A stretch of 64,000 nucleotides of DNA. Source: Pseudobacter sp. (GTDB lineage Bacteria > Bacteroidota > Bacteroidia > Chitinophagales > Chitinophagaceae). The stretch is from positions 248,001 to 312,000 of the forward strand of contig JAFIGX010000022.1 in NCBI GenBank assembly GCA_017849455.1, read 5' to 3'. Each line of letters starts with the position of its first letter. Position 1 is the first letter of the stretch. Below are positions 63,376-64,000 of this stretch, piece by piece. The translations under genes were made by a program, and so were the position numbers. The notes beneath the pieces are model-generated. The model had not been told where the DNA came from, did not search any database, and worked only from the letters and a program-made list of their open reading frames with translations.

Positions 63376-64000
63376 ATGATCACTACAATGAAAATTATTT
63401 TTTGGCTGAGCTTCGCCATCATTTTTTACAGCTACCTGGGGTATGGTATCTTGTTGTGGATACTCGTCAGGATCAAGCGACTACTGAAAAAACCCATGCC
63501 GCCGGCAGCGGGACAAGACCCCTATCCTGCCGTTGCATTGGTGGTAGCTGCTTATAATGAGCAGGATTTCATTTTGCGAAAGATCGAAAACACACTGGAG
63601 CTCGATTACCCGAAACACAGGCTGGAACTGATCTTCATCACGGACGGCTCGACAGACCGAACGCCTGAGATCATCAGCCGTTATCCCTCCATCCGGTTAT
63701 TGCATGAGCCCCAACGGAGAGGAAAGGTGGCCGCCATGAACAGGGCCATCCAACAGGTGGAATCACCGCTCGTTATTTTTTGCGATGCCAATACTTTATT
63801 GAATAAGGAATGTGTGCGGGAGATCGTTAAACATTATGCGGATCCCAAAGTAGGCGGGGTGGCCGGTGAAAAAAGGATCTGGCAACGTGAGGCCGATGCT
63901 GCGGCCGCTGCCGGTGAAGGATTATATTGGAAATATGAATCTTATCTCAAGAAACTGGATTCCGAGCTCTATACGGCAGTGGGCGCTGCCGGCGAACTGT
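63376..64000 (+). CDS. GT2 glycosyltransferase, partial (runs off the right edge)
   Basis: 208 codons are visible. An N-terminal membrane helix (about 8-32) precedes a GT-A domain: VALVVAAYNEQ (about 53-63), the LIFITDGSTDRT nucleotide-binding DGS motif (about 84-95), and IFCDANT with a DxN variant of the DXD motif (about 134-140). The C-terminal part is missing. It probably adds sugars to the polysaccharide whose processing genes lie on the opposite strand. Confidence 0.9.
   Translation, partial: MITTMKIIFWLSFAIIFYSYLGYGILLWILVRIKRLLKKPMPPAAGQDPYPAVALVVAAYNEQDFILRKIENTLELDYPKHRLELIFITDGSTDRTPEIISRYPSIRLLHEPQRRGKVAAMNRAIQQVESPLVIFCDANTLLNKECVREIVKHYADPKVGGVAGEKRIWQREADAAAAAGEGLYWKYESYLKKLDSELYTAVGAAGEL

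Noticed and set aside
1..64000. tRNA, rRNA, CRISPR arrays and insertion sequences
   Set aside because: Gaps between genes were read for tRNA-like TPsiC arms, regular spaced repeats and transposase genes; none was found.

Overview
The window looks like a chromosomal segment of a Bacteroidota species, most likely of the Chitinophagaceae type. Evidence for this: promoters of the TAnnTTTG form sit very close to start codons, with almost no Shine-Dalgarno sequences; the primary sigma factor is short and begins MRQLKITKSI; NuoG is of the short form; there is an OmpA/TonB-style outer membrane receptor, a LytS/LytTR two-component pair and a type IX secretion (T9SS) sorting tail. No rRNA, tRNA, CRISPR array, insertion sequence or prophage was seen.

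Layout. Positions 32-10588 (minus strand) hold a nuoABCDEFGHIJKL operon for respiratory complex I; nuoM and nuoN would lie beyond the left edge. Positions 10749-13809 (minus) hold a TPR protein, a PstS-like lipoprotein and a small membrane protein. Positions 14076-19843 (plus) hold a low-molecular-weight phosphatase, hisS, a DUF4836-type lipoprotein, an ABC ATPase/permease pair and an 86-residue protein, closed by an intrinsic terminator. Positions 19936-31243 carry housekeeping and stress genes (thiolase, RlmN, two pseudouridine synthases, amidohydrolase, 1-Cys peroxiredoxin, Pol IV, a Crp/Fnr regulator and two DinB-fold proteins), interrupted by an AbiE-type toxin/antitoxin pair at 21727-23456. 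Positions 31265-35450 hold an outer membrane receptor divergent from a LytS/LytTR pair. Positions 35538-39121 (minus) hold the core genes rimM, rpsP, ffh and rpoD. Positions 39443-46929 hold a START-like protein, an LptF/LptG permease, two LOG-family proteins around a sodium/solute symporter, a small outer membrane protein and a GlcD-like flavoprotein. Positions 47032-55733 (minus) form an exopolysaccharide operon (Wzc-like chain-length protein, two acyltransferases, a 35-residue membrane protein, O-antigen ligase, half-size TolC-like protein, polytopic glycosyltransferase). Positions 55868-63067 encode a 2399-residue T9SS-secreted esterase, and a GT2 glycosyltransferase runs off the right edge.

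The most unusual signal is non-coding. Several gene boundaries carry long imperfect hairpins whose arms are themselves tandem arrays of a short unit. The unit is 7 nt at 1966-2048 and 41855-41971, 8 nt at 38090-38180 (a single-arm version lies at 35481-35545 and another octamer array at 39139-39178), and 9 nt at 55786-55857. One of these arrays has run into the 3' end of a gene and encodes its C-terminal tail. Other points to follow up are a dyad over the abiE promoter, a perfect 10-bp palindrome between a Crp/Fnr gene and its DinB-fold neighbour, a 21-bp-phased direct repeat upstream of the LytS gene, a threefold repeated module of about 175 residues in the giant secreted protein, and a Wzc homologue whose Walker motifs are degenerate.
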